Assembly (NCBI RefSeq): GCF_030056665.1
Contig: NZ_JASHIG010000017.1
Source of the DNA: Flectobacillus roseus
Lineage (GTDB): Bacteria > Bacteroidota > Bacteroidia > Cytophagales > Spirosomataceae
Reading direction: 5' to 3' (one strand)
Length of the DNA: 64,000 nucleotides
Shown piece by piece: positions 25,581 through 33,433 of the stretch. Numbering within the stretch: position 1 is the first letter of the stretch; the number at the start of each line of letters is the position of its first letter. The position numbers and the translations under genes were made by a program. The notes beneath the pieces were generated by a model, which was not told the DNA's origin, did no database searches, and saw only the letters and a program-made list of their open reading frames with translations.

Positions 25581-25802
25581 ATGCTAAAATTCAAGTACTT
25601 TGTTGAACAACACGTGTTTGGCGTGTGCACACGAATGGGCGAAAAATTTGGTATTGCTACTGGGAGTATTCGCTTGTACTTTATTTACACGACTTTTCTA
25701 ACAATGGGTTCACCCATCATTATCTATTTGATATTGGCTTTTTGGATGAACATTCGTAAATACCTTCGCCAAAGAAATCACCCTACGGTTTGGGAATTAT
25801 AG
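25581..25802 (+). CDS. PspC-domain small membrane protein
   Basis: The 73-residue protein is almost entirely one PspC-like domain: an amphipathic start (FVEQHVFGVCTRMGEKFGI), IRLYFIYTTFLTMGSP and a hydrophobic helix IIIYLILAFWMNI. PspC proteins belong to envelope-stress responses, but this single-domain form is usually uncharacterised in Bacteroidota. Its stop codon overlaps the 3' end of the opposing glycosyltransferase gene by six bases. Confidence 0.8.
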   Translation: MLKFKYFVEQHVFGVCTRMGEKFGIATGSIRLYFIYTTFLTMGSPIIIYLILAFWMNIRKYLRQRNHPTVWEL

Positions 25803-26810
25803 GGATTTCGGTAAATCGCTAAATTTCTTGATACCATTCAAAAAATGCGCTTTTACGATAGAATTTGGATGAATAAACTTATATCCATTCTTTCGTATAA
25901 GTGCTTTTCTTTTTTGATGCCAACTCACAAAATTTGCATAAAAGTTGAAATGCGCCTTGATTACAGCCAGACAGTCCTGCCAGCCTCCATCAATCAAAAA
26001 TTTTGCTCCTGCAATACCATCTAGCACCAATCGCATGAAAATATTCAGCCAAAGATGTTGAGGAGGATGGTTTTTGTAAAGGAGGGCTAAACCATTACGG
26101 AAGTTAAGATACGTTTTTCTTGGATTGGACTTATGTAATGTTCCGCCGCCTACATGGTATACGGTAGACTCAGCTGAGTAATATACCTTGTAGCCTGCTA
26201 AGTGTATACGCCAACAAAGATCGATTTCTTCCATGTGGGCAAAAAAGTCACCATCAAAGCCTCCAACTTCATGAAATGTAGCGGCACGAACAAACATACA
26301 TGCACCTGTAGCCCAAAATACCTCTCGAGTATCGTTATATTGTCCTTGGTCTGTTTCTAGATTATTAAAGATTCGTCCTCTACAAAAGGGATATCCTAAG
26401 AAATCAATGAAACCACCAGCGGCACCTGCATATTCAAAAGTATCTTTTTTGTTGAAATCTAGGAGTTTGGGTTGGCATGCCGCAATTGAATCATCTGAAT
26501 CCATGAGTGTAATTATAGGCTCAATCCAGTTATCACACACTTCTACGTCTGAGTTGAGTAAGATATAATATTCGGAGTCGACTAGTGCTAGTGCCTCGTT
26601 ATAACCTTGTGCATAACCATGATTTTCAGTAAGTTCGATTAATCGAACTGCGGGAAACATCGTTTTAAGAAGCTGTATAGATTGGTCTGTGGAAGCATTA
26701 TCGGCAACAATAATTTCTGCTAATGGCGAATGAGAAATTACTGATGGTAGAAATTGTTTTAGAAACTTTTCTCCATTGTAATTTAAAATAACAACTGCAA
26801 CTTTTTTCAT
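25797..26810 (-). CDS. Glycosyltransferase family 2
   Basis: The 337-residue protein has a GT-A fold: VVILNYNGEKFLKQFLPSVI at the start, IIVADNASTDQSI, the metal-binding LLNSDVEVCDNW (about 95) and GGFDGDFFAHMEEIDLCWRI (about 198-217), the last being typical of rhamnosyltransferase-like GT2 enzymes. A weakly hydrophobic segment near residue 265 may touch the membrane. It probably adds a sugar to a lipid-linked or surface glycan; donor and acceptor cannot be read from sequence. No other glycan genes are adjacent. Confidence 0.9.
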   Translation of the reverse strand: MKKVAVVILNYNGEKFLKQFLPSVISHSPLAEIIVADNASTDQSIQLLKTMFPAVRLIELTENHGYAQGYNEALALVDSEYYILLNSDVEVCDNWIEPIITLMDSDDSIAACQPKLLDFNKKDTFEYAGAAGGFIDFLGYPFCRGRIFNNLETDQGQYNDTREVFWATGACMFVRAATFHEVGGFDGDFFAHMEEIDLCWRIHLAGYKVYYSAESTVYHVGGGTLHKSNPRKTYLNFRNGLALLYKNHPPQHLWLNIFMRLVLDGIAGAKFLIDGGWQDCLAVIKAHFNFYANFVSWHQKRKALIRKNGYKFIHPNSIVKAHFLNGIKKFSDLPKSL

Positions 26811-27221
26811 TATAGTGGTGAATCAAAATTAAAACTGAACTGACCATTAGCAGTACCCATAGTACCATGCAAGAAATATTTTACAAAGTTGCAATAAGAT
26901 TTTTTCTGAAACAAAAACTAATCTTTGAAAAGTCTAAATCATTTCACCAATCGCTTTTTTAGTAGTGTCAGGTTTGATACATTGCCAGTCAGGGATTACC
27001 TGAAAGACGCATGAAATACGTATATTTGCAAGCTTAAAGGCGGAGTATGTGTAGCAATTTGATTGTATGAGCTAGATTTTGTTAGATTTTGTATCAATAA
27101 ATCGTATTGAATTTCCTATTTTTAGGCATACTCTAAGGCTAGCAGGCTGAGAGATTTTTCTTAAACCCTTTTCTATTTTGATTCTAGCTGTAGCTACCCA
27201 AACACTAAAACTTCAAACTAA
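26811..27221. other. Intergenic region with a possible structured permease leader
   Basis: This 411-bp gap separates the divergent GT2 and permease genes. A TATATTTG (27021-27028) is a plausible -7 box for the permease, without a clear TTG partner, predicting a leader of about 190 bases. Near 27134-27200 the leader contains GGCTAGCAGGCTGAGAG, then AAACCCTT, then CTAGCTGTAGCTA; parts recall a TPP riboswitch core but the conserved second half is missing. Confidence 0.35.
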
Positions 27222-28874
27222 ATGTCTAAAAACACTATTTTTCGTAAAAAAAACATTCAGAGTGTACTGAGCCAAAGTGAAGACGGTCATTCGTCGGGCT
27301 TAGTAAAAGTACTTGGCGTAAGAGACTTAACATCCTTTGGTATTGCAGCGATTATTGGCGCAGGAATTTTTAGTACCATTGGTAGAGCAAGCTTTGAAGG
27401 TGGGCCAGCGGTATCGCTTCTTTTTGTTTTTGTTTCGATCGCCTGCGTATTTACAGCGCTTTGTTATGCACAATTTGCGTCTATGGTGCCAGTTTCGGGT
27501 AGCGCTTATACTTATGCTTATGTGTCTTTCGGAGAAATATTTGCTTGGATTATTGGTTGGGCTTTGATTTTGGAATATGCGGTTTCTAATATGGTGGTAG
27601 CCATATCATGGTCTGAATATTTTGTAGGAATGCTCACGGGCTTTGGTATTCATTTTCCTGATTATCTGACTATTGACTACGGAACAGCAAGCAAGGCTTT
27701 TGAGGCTATTCAACGTGGTGAGCAAGCAACAGACGTCATGAAAGTTGCAGCTGCGGCGTATGAACACGCTCCAACGATTTTTGGAAATGCAAAATTATTG
27801 ATTGATTTACCTGCGGGAGTAATCACTATTCTTGTGACAGGTTTAGTATATATTGGTATTAAAGAATCACGTACAGCGAGTAATGCTTTGGTTGTGTTGA
27901 AGTTGTTGGTGATTTTCTTAGTAATTATTCTTGGGGCATTTTATGTAAAACCAGAGAATTGGTCGCCATTTGCCCCTAATGGTGTGCAGGGTGTTTTGGG
28001 AGGTGTAGCTTCTGTGTTTTTCGCTTTTATTGGATTTGATTCTATCTCGACAACGGCTGAAGAATGTCGTGACCCACAAAGAGATTTGCCACGTGCGATG
28101 ATTTATTGTCTCATAATTTGTACGGTACTTTATGTTGCTATTACCTTGGTTTTGACAGGTATGGTAAATTATACAGAGTTGAAAGTAGATGATCCTTTGG
28201 CGTATGTATTCCAAAAAATTGGCTTTGATTTTGTGGCAGGTGTGATTTCTGTGTCAGCGGTAGTGGCTATTACTAGTGCCTTATTGGTATATCAAATGGG
28301 GCAACCACGTATCTGGATGTCGATGAGTCGTGATGGATTGTTGTGGAAAAAGTTCTCAGAAATTCACCCTAAATTCAAAACTCCAGGTTTTGCGACCATC
28401 ATGACAGGCTTGGTAGTAGCAATTCCATCCTTGTTTATGGATATGGGCTTTTTTGTGGACTTAACAAGTGTGGGTACTTTCTTTGCTTTTATCTTGGTTT
28501 GCGGTGGTATTTTATATCTGGATTATCAAGGTTTGTCAAAAGACGCAACCTTTAAAGTCCCATATATCAATGGTAAATATATTGTTGCTACCTTGTTTAT
28601 CATTGGATTTAGCTACGCTATTTCACAAGGAACTTTTGTGGAGCATTTGCAAGAAAAACCACTATTGGCTGTGTTTTGGTTAGTTTGGATAGCATTGTCA
28701 GTTATGGCTTTCAGATTTAATTTTTCATTACTTCCTGTACTTGGTATTTTAACGAACCTTTATCTGATGACCGAATTGGGGGTAACTAACTGGGCTATCT
28801 TCATTATTTGGTTGATTATTGGTCTTGTGATTTATTTTGGCTACGGCTATCGTCATAGTAAGCTTTCCAAATAA
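27222..28874 (+). CDS. APC-superfamily amino-acid permease (CAT type)
   Basis: This 550-residue inner-membrane transporter has 12 or more hydrophobic segments. The first carries the APC signature FGIAAIIGAGIFSTIG (about 38-53), needed for substrate binding, and segment 6 contains FFAFIGFDSISTTAEECRDPQRDLPRAM, the cationic-amino-acid-transporter pattern. An insertion of about 70 residues (roughly 145-195) lies between segments 3/4 and 5, as in other Bacteroidota CAT-like proteins. Proton-coupled uptake of amino acids is inferred; specificity is unknown. Monocistronic. Confidence 0.9.
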   Translation: MSKNTIFRKKNIQSVLSQSEDGHSSGLVKVLGVRDLTSFGIAAIIGAGIFSTIGRASFEGGPAVSLLFVFVSIACVFTALCYAQFASMVPVSGSAYTYAYVSFGEIFAWIIGWALILEYAVSNMVVAISWSEYFVGMLTGFGIHFPDYLTIDYGTASKAFEAIQRGEQATDVMKVAAAAYEHAPTIFGNAKLLIDLPAGVITILVTGLVYIGIKESRTASNALVVLKLLVIFLVIILGAFYVKPENWSPFAPNGVQGVLGGVASVFFAFIGFDSISTTAEECRDPQRDLPRAMIYCLIICTVLYVAITLVLTGMVNYTELKVDDPLAYVFQKIGFDFVAGVISVSAVVAITSALLVYQMGQPRIWMSMSRDGLLWKKFSEIHPKFKTPGFATIMTGLVVAIPSLFMDMGFFVDLTSVGTFFAFILVCGGILYLDYQGLSKDATFKVPYINGKYIVATLFIIGFSYAISQGTFVEHLQEKPLLAVFWLVWIALSVMAFRFNFSLLPVLGILTNLYLMTELGVTNWAIFIIWLIIGLVIYFGYGYRHSKLSK

Positions 28875-29040
28875 ATAACAAGCTGTTAATGGTATATGAG
28901 TTACTTGTTAATAGTGTATCAGTTATTAGAATGTGCTCATAGTCAAGAGGCTATCATCAAATTACACCTCAGATATACTATTGATCACCCAAATATGATT
29001 TATTTCGAATGGAGTGAATATCTTTTAAATTTACTGATTA

Positions 29041-29103
29041 GTTATCTAACATATTAATATCAAAAAAGGCGGTCGAAAATTGTTTTTCGACCGCCTTTTT
29101 TGA
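29041..29103. terminator. Bidirectional terminator in a repeated module, copy 1
   Basis: A perfect 20-bp stem (29060-29079 / 29084-29103, core GGCGGTCGAAAA / TTTTCGACCGCC, with A6/T6 ends) and a TTGT loop separate the convergent permease and Zn-peptidase genes. The stem and about 20 bases upstream (TAGTTATCTAACATATTA) recur in near-identical form at 59682-59746. Confidence 0.92.
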
Positions 29104-29127
29104 TGAAAACTTAGAGGATTTTACTTG

Positions 29128-29156
29128 GCATAAGACGCAATCATTGCGTCTTATGC
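29128..29156. repeat. 13-bp palindrome around AAGACGCAA
   Basis: GCATAAGACGCAA (29128-29140) and TTGCGTCTTATGC (29144-29156) are perfect inverted repeats with a TCA loop and no T tract. It sits 25 bases beyond the terminator hairpin. A degraded relative (AGAGACGATATGATTGCGTA) lies near 59664-59685. The form resembles dispersed palindromic (REP-like) repeats. Confidence 0.6.
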
Positions 29157-29217
29157 TAGTGAAAATGTATTTTAAATAATCATTAAATCACTCAATCAAG
29201 ATTCACTAAATTTTTAT

Positions 29218-29910
29218 CTAGTCATTACTTCTACGACCCGAAAGCATATTTAGGTAATACAATAATTGCGCTAGCATACCAATAGCTGCCACTACATAAG
29301 TCAAGGCAGCCCATTTGAGTGCGTCCTTAGCCATTTCATGTTCTCTTGGTGTTACTATATTTCTTTGCTGCATCCATTTGATGGCACGATTACTGGCGTC
29401 AAATTCTACAGGTAATGTAATGAAACTAAAGATAGTAGCTACCGCAAAAAGTGCTACACCGATGGTCAATAACAACTTACTTCCTGTGGAGTACATAATC
29501 ATTACACCAATCATCAATAGCATAGGAGTGAAGTTATTCGCAATACTCAATACTGGTACCATTGAACTACGAAATTGTAGCATCGAATAGGCAGTAGCAT
29601 GTTGTACCGCGTGTCCGCATTCGTGAGCCGCAACGGCTGCTGAGGCTGCGCTACGTCCATAATATACATCTGGGCTTAGATTAACGGTTTTGTCTGCTGG
29701 ATTATAATGGTCTGTGAGTTGTCCTTCTACTGATAAAACTCTGACATCGTAAATGCCATTGTCTTGTAGCATTTTTTCCGCTACTTCACGTCCTGAAAGT
29801 CCATTGGCAAGACCAATTTGAGAATATTCATTGAATTTACTCTTTAGTTGCCAACTAACTAACATACCAATCCCACCAAAAATCAGGGAAATTAACCAAA
29901 TTCCTGTCAT
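29218..29910 (-). CDS. Zinc metallopeptidase, YugP/Zn_peptidase_2 family
   Basis: This 230-residue membrane protein has an N-terminal transmembrane helix (residues 3-20), the zinc-binding HECGHAVQH motif (about 98-106) and three further hydrophobic segments towards the C-terminus. The family is widespread and named for B. subtilis YugP; the substrate is unknown. It is the last gene of the panC-panD-flippase-rfaE2 strand run, 142 bases after rfaE2, with small hairpins in the gap. Confidence 0.9.
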   Translation of the reverse strand: MTGIWLISLIFGGIGMLVSWQLKSKFNEYSQIGLANGLSGREVAEKMLQDNGIYDVRVLSVEGQLTDHYNPADKTVNLSPDVYYGRSAASAAVAAHECGHAVQHATAYSMLQFRSSMVPVLSIANNFTPMLLMIGVMIMYSTGSKLLLTIGVALFAVATIFSFITLPVEFDASNRAIKWMQQRNIVTPREHEMAKDALKWAALTYVVAAIGMLAQLLYYLNMLSGRRSND

Positions 29911-30018
29911 AGTCTTGTTTGTTAAATGGTTTTTAAAAATGGTAACATAATAGCCTTTAGGCTATCGACTATCAGCTTTGGGATCATCATTTTCTAAATA
30001 ATATGTTATTTTAGAAGG

Positions 30019-30038
30019 TCGAGTCTTGGGAGACTCGA
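30019..30038 (-). other. Intercistronic hairpin after rfaE2
   Basis: TCGAGTCT (30019-30026) and AGACTCGA (30031-30038) form an 8-bp stem with a TGGG-type loop, in the gap between rfaE2 and the peptidase gene; another small stem (ATAGCC/GGCTAT) lies near 29952-29967. T tracts are weak, so partial termination is the most that can be suggested. Confidence 0.4.
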
Positions 30039-30052
30039 TGATGATTTAATGA

Positions 30053-30529
30053 TTAAAGCTGTTTGATTTTCTGAATTAAAGAGGTTGTTGAATATCCTTC
30101 TACCAACGAAATGGTTTTTACCTCTCCTCCTTTTGCTAAAACAAAATCTGAGCCAACGATAGTTTCAACGGTATAATCGTCGCCTTTGACCAAAATGTCA
30201 GGTTTTACTTGCTCGATAACCTGTAAAGGTGTCGGTTCATCGAACAAAATGACGGTATCTACAAATTCAAAGGCTGCCATCATTCTCGAGCGAGCATATT
30301 CGTTAACAACAGGGCGAGTGGGACCTTTCAACCGATTTACTGAAGCATCGGTATTGAGGCCTAGCACCAATTTGTCGCCTAATTTTCTTGCTTTTTCTAG
30401 ATAATCAATATGCCCAAGATGAACTATATCAAAGCATCCATTAGTAAAAACGATTTTTTTCCCTTCAGATTGCCATTTTTCCACTTGATCGATGGCTTGT
30501 TCTAAGGTGCAAATTTTATCTTGAGTCAT
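30053..30529 (-). CDS. rfaE2: D-glycero-beta-D-manno-heptose 1-phosphate adenylyltransferase
   Basis: The enzyme transfers AMP from ATP to heptose 1-phosphate, making ADP-heptose for the LPS core. The 158-residue protein is a single nucleotidyltransferase domain: FTNGCFDIVHLGHIDYLEKAR carries the HxGH motif and VEGYSTTSLIQKI the C-terminal STT motif. Only HldE domain II is present; the kinase is not in this window. The ATG at 30529 is chosen because the seven codons upstream begin with TTG. Confidence 0.9.
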   Translation of the reverse strand: MTQDKICTLEQAIDQVEKWQSEGKKIVFTNGCFDIVHLGHIDYLEKARKLGDKLVLGLNTDASVNRLKGPTRPVVNEYARSRMMAAFEFVDTVILFDEPTPLQVIEQVKPDILVKGDDYTVETIVGSDFVLAKGGEVKTISLVEGYSTTSLIQKIKQL

Positions 30530-30591
30530 TAGATTATTATTTTTCGTCAATTTGAAAATAAGTCAATATGGTAATTCGAAGATTAACGCTC

Positions 30592-31563
30592 TTATTTACT
30601 TGATTTTGAGGTTAAAAATAGAGTAGTCAAAAAGCTGAGCGCTCCCAGTAATAGCAATGCAACCATTTGAGAACCATGAATGAAGGTGGCTAAAATGATA
30701 CCATTTTTTTGTTCTAATCCATACAATACTAGTGCATTACCAACTAAGAAGTGATATGGTCCAATACCGCCCTGTGTAGGAGCAGCCATACCAAAAGTTC
30801 CCATGGTCAAAACAGTTAAACCAGCCAGCATACTCAAATGAGAAGTTTCGGGAATGGCAAAAAACAGCACGTAAGCCGAAAAGTAATACATCACCCAAAT
30901 TAGTAGTGTATAGAAAATAAAAAGCCCTGGTTTTTGCATTTTACCAATACTCAACAAACCGTCCAACAATCCATTAATCAATCCAACAATTTTGCCTAAA
31001 ATAGGGTGTTCTGCTAATTTGGCTTGATACTTTTTGAACAACCAAATACCTGCCACTCCACCAATAGTAGCAACCACTAATAGAACTACAATAAGAGTTA
31101 CTTTTGACGCAAATTGCTCCATAAAGAAATCCTTAAGTTTGGTAAATTCTAAGGCAAGGTTTAGCAAAAAAATCACGAGTAACATAACCAAGTCAAAAAT
31201 ACGCTCGGTTACGACGGTTCCAAAAGATTTTTCAATCGGAATATCGTCTGTTTTTTGTAAGGTTCCACAGCGAGTTACTTCTCCCATGCGTGGAATGATA
31301 TAGTTGGCAAAATAACCTGTAAGTACAGCCAAGGTAGTGCGAAAAGTTGAAGGCTTATAACCTAAAGGCTCCATCAAAAGTTTCCATCTTATTGCACGAG
31401 AAATATGCGCTACGAGACCTAAAATACCAGATAATATAATCCACCAGTAGTTGGCTTTGGCAAACTGATGTAGCATATCTGTGATATTGATGTCTTTAAA
31501 AACAAACCACATCAAACATCCAGCAAGTCCTAAAGAGATAACATATTTAAGTATATTTTTCAT
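30592..31563 (-). CDS. Flippase-like membrane protein (LPG_synthase_TM/UPF0104)
   Basis: The 323-residue protein has about eight hydrophobic segments and the family motifs ISRAIRWKLLMEPLG (about 54-68), YFANYIIPRMGEVTRC (about 88-103) and TQGGIGPYHFLVG near the C-terminus. It corresponds to the membrane part of lysyl-phosphatidylglycerol synthase without the catalytic domain; relatives are thought to move lipids or lipid-linked molecules. The spacing to rfaE2 (62 bases) suggests cotranscription, which hints at envelope biogenesis. Confidence 0.88.
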   Translation of the reverse strand: MKNILKYVISLGLAGCLMWFVFKDINITDMLHQFAKANYWWIILSGILGLVAHISRAIRWKLLMEPLGYKPSTFRTTLAVLTGYFANYIIPRMGEVTRCGTLQKTDDIPIEKSFGTVVTERIFDLVMLLVIFLLNLALEFTKLKDFFMEQFASKVTLIVVLLVVATIGGVAGIWLFKKYQAKLAEHPILGKIVGLINGLLDGLLSIGKMQKPGLFIFYTLLIWVMYYFSAYVLFFAIPETSHLSMLAGLTVLTMGTFGMAAPTQGGIGPYHFLVGNALVLYGLEQKNGIILATFIHGSQMVALLLLGALSFLTTLFLTSKSSK

Positions 31564-31715
31564 GAAATAAATGTTGATTAGTGAAAAGATGTTATTGGTT
31601 TAAAGTCTATCTTTTTAGAAAGAAGAAGTTAGCAGTTTACAGTATATTGGTTATCAGGAAATAATTACAATAAGTGCTTGTATCCAAGGTTATAGATTTT
31701 GTAAGTGCTCAAATA

Positions 31716-31749
31716 CAAATGGTGAACATAAGCTTATGTTCACCATTTG
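31716..31749 (-). terminator. 34-bp perfect palindrome after panD
   Basis: Positions 31716-31732 (CAAATGGTGAACATAAG) are followed without spacer by their exact reverse complement (31733-31749). It starts 9 bases after the panD stop on the minus strand and probably ends or attenuates the panC-panD transcript, although the trailing T tract is poor. Confidence 0.65.
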
Positions 31750-31758
31750 AAAGCCATA

Positions 31759-32109
31759 CTAGATGACTAGTTTGTTGTTATGGTCGGGAAACACAAGTTT
31801 TGGTTTGTGCTCTTTTGCTTCATCAGGTGTCATGATCGCATAAGCAATGATGATTACGATGTCGCCAACTTGTGCTCTACGGGCAGCTGCTCCGTTGAGG
31901 CAAACCGTCCCAGAACCTCTTTCTCCTGTGATAACGTAGGTTTCAAAACGCTCACCATTGTTGTTGTTCACAATCTGAACTTTTTCATTTTCGATAAGCC
32001 CCGCAGCATCCATCAAATCTTCGTCGATTGTAACGCTACCTACATAATTTAGCTCCGCTTGCGTGATTTTAACACGGTGGAGCTTTGATTTCATGACATG
32101 AATAAACAT
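31759..32109 (-). CDS. panD: Aspartate 1-decarboxylase proenzyme
   Basis: PanD makes beta-alanine from aspartate for pantothenate synthesis. The 116-residue proenzyme starts MFIHVMKSKLHRVKIT and contains the self-cleavage site Gly24-Ser25 (NYVGSVTID), whose serine becomes the pyruvoyl cofactor, plus IVNNNNGERFETY and CLNGAAARRAQVGD. The start at 32109 is set by the family's MFIxVxKSKIHRVK beginning; the frame extends 14 codons upstream. It follows panC, which uses its product. Confidence 0.97.
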   Translation of the reverse strand: MFIHVMKSKLHRVKITQAELNYVGSVTIDEDLMDAAGLIENEKVQIVNNNNGERFETYVITGERGSGTVCLNGAAARRAQVGDIVIIIAYAIMTPDEAKEHKPKLVFPDHNNKLVI

Positions 32110-32256
32110 GACTTTATTGTTAAAATTTGCAAATATTTGAGTGTGTAACAAATTACAAGCCTCAATAATTACACAAAGATAGCTTATGTAAATAGTTATT
32201 TGGCAATTAAATAGACTAATTCTTAATAGATTGAAAGCTTAGCCTACCTCAAAAAA

Positions 32257-33111
32257 CTAGATAATAATGTTGTCAATCAGGCGAGTTTTACCTAAAAATG
32301 CAGCAATGCATAGGGCTATTTTTCCTCCATCCGAATTTTGAGATAAAATGCCTTGGAAGGGTTGTAGCGTATCAAAATCAGATATTTCGAAGTACTCCAA
32401 CTCAATGCCTTCTATGTTGTTCAGAAATTCAGCAAGTACGCTTTTTACTTCTGATACCTCATTATCTTGGAGTAAACTAGCCTTGGCATTGTTCAATGCT
32501 TGATACAAAGATGGCGCTATAGCACGCTGTTCTGGACTAAGATTTCTGTTGCGAGATGACATGGCTAAACCGTCTTCCTCTCTTTGAGTTGGGCAAATCA
32601 CTAGTTCCAAATTAAAGCTTAGTTCATTGACCATGCACGAAATAACCGCGCATTGTTGTAAGTCCTTTTGACCAAAGAATGCTTTGTTGGGCTGAACAAT
32701 GTGAAATAATTTTGAAACAACAATACCAACACCATTAAAATGTCCCGGTCTGAAAGCACCTTCCATTACTGTCTCTAAAGCCCCAAAATCAAACTTCATA
32801 GTCGGCAATTTAGGGTACATTTCTTCAGCTGATGGAGCAAATAAAATATCGCATCCTGCGGCGTCCAACATTTGACTGTCGGCTTCGAGGGTACGCGGAT
32901 AAACAGCCAAATCATGCGCATTGTTGAATTGCGTAGGATTCACAAAAATACTACATACTACTATATCCGACTGAGCTTTTGCTTGATTGATAAGAGAGAT
33001 ATGTCCTTGATGCAGAGCACCCATAGTAGGAACAAACCCCACGGTCATACCTTGATTACGAAGTTGCTTGAGATGTTCCTGTAATACTGAGATTTGATGA
33101 AATACTAACAT
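32257..33111 (-). CDS. panC: Pantothenate synthetase
   Basis: PanC joins pantoate and beta-alanine with ATP to form pantothenate, the CoA precursor. The 284-residue protein shows VGFVPTMGALHQGHISLI with the HxGH nucleotide motif, FVNPTQF, GHFNGVGIVVSKLF, FGQKDLQQ and the SSRNRNLS loop that replaces KMSKS. It is the first gene of the panC-panD run and has a consensus promoter back-to-back with that of the opposite gene. Confidence 0.97.
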   Translation of the reverse strand: MLVFHQISVLQEHLKQLRNQGMTVGFVPTMGALHQGHISLINQAKAQSDIVVCSIFVNPTQFNNAHDLAVYPRTLEADSQMLDAAGCDILFAPSAEEMYPKLPTMKFDFGALETVMEGAFRPGHFNGVGIVVSKLFHIVQPNKAFFGQKDLQQCAVISCMVNELSFNLELVICPTQREEDGLAMSSRNRNLSPEQRAIAPSLYQALNNAKASLLQDNEVSEVKSVLAEFLNNIEGIELEYFEISDFDTLQPFQGILSQNSDGGKIALCIAAFLGKTRLIDNIII

Positions 33112-33200
33112 CCTGTTTTTGTTTTAGTTAGTCTATAAAATCGAATGCCAACTATGGCAAAAGTTGGGTCGTTTGCTCGATGAAGATGGCAAAAAACGTT

Positions 33201-33234
33201 CAAAACTACAGGGTTCTTTTACATTCTTCGCAAA
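33201..33234 (-). promoter_or_regulatory. Promoter of the panC-panD operon
   Basis: On the minus strand TTTTG (33235-33231 region), a 22-base spacer and TAGTTTTG (33208-33201) fit the Bacteroidota consensus, with a leader of about 80 bases before panC. Confidence 0.6.
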
Positions 33235-33238
33235 ATGA

Positions 33239-33271
33239 TTGTGGAATTTCCGTATTTTTTTTATATTTTTG
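33239..33271 (+). promoter_or_regulatory. Promoter of the GT5-like/DUF4270 operon
   Basis: TTG (33239-33241), a 22-base spacer and TATTTTTG (33264-33271) fit the same consensus on the plus strand. Its -33 box lies only about five bases from that of the panC promoter, so the two polymerases would compete. The predicted leader to 33434 is about 155 bases. Confidence 0.55.
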
Positions 33272-33433
33272 CATAATTTTTTTCGAAATCTGTGCTTGTT
33301 TTTTGTTATAGTTAGTTGGTTGTAAACAAGGTTTGAGCGATTAATAGGAGATAAACCGCTCGTTGAAACGCTTGTTAAATTTTACACCAGTTAACACTTT
33401 TTAACAACTACTAAGCTCCTAACTACGACAACA

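Noticed and set aside
27134..27200. TPP riboswitch before the permease
   Set aside because: CTGAGAG and ACCCTT are present, but the conserved CTGATCTGG-TAAT-GCG half is missing and the gene is not thiamine-related; kept only as a possible structured leader.
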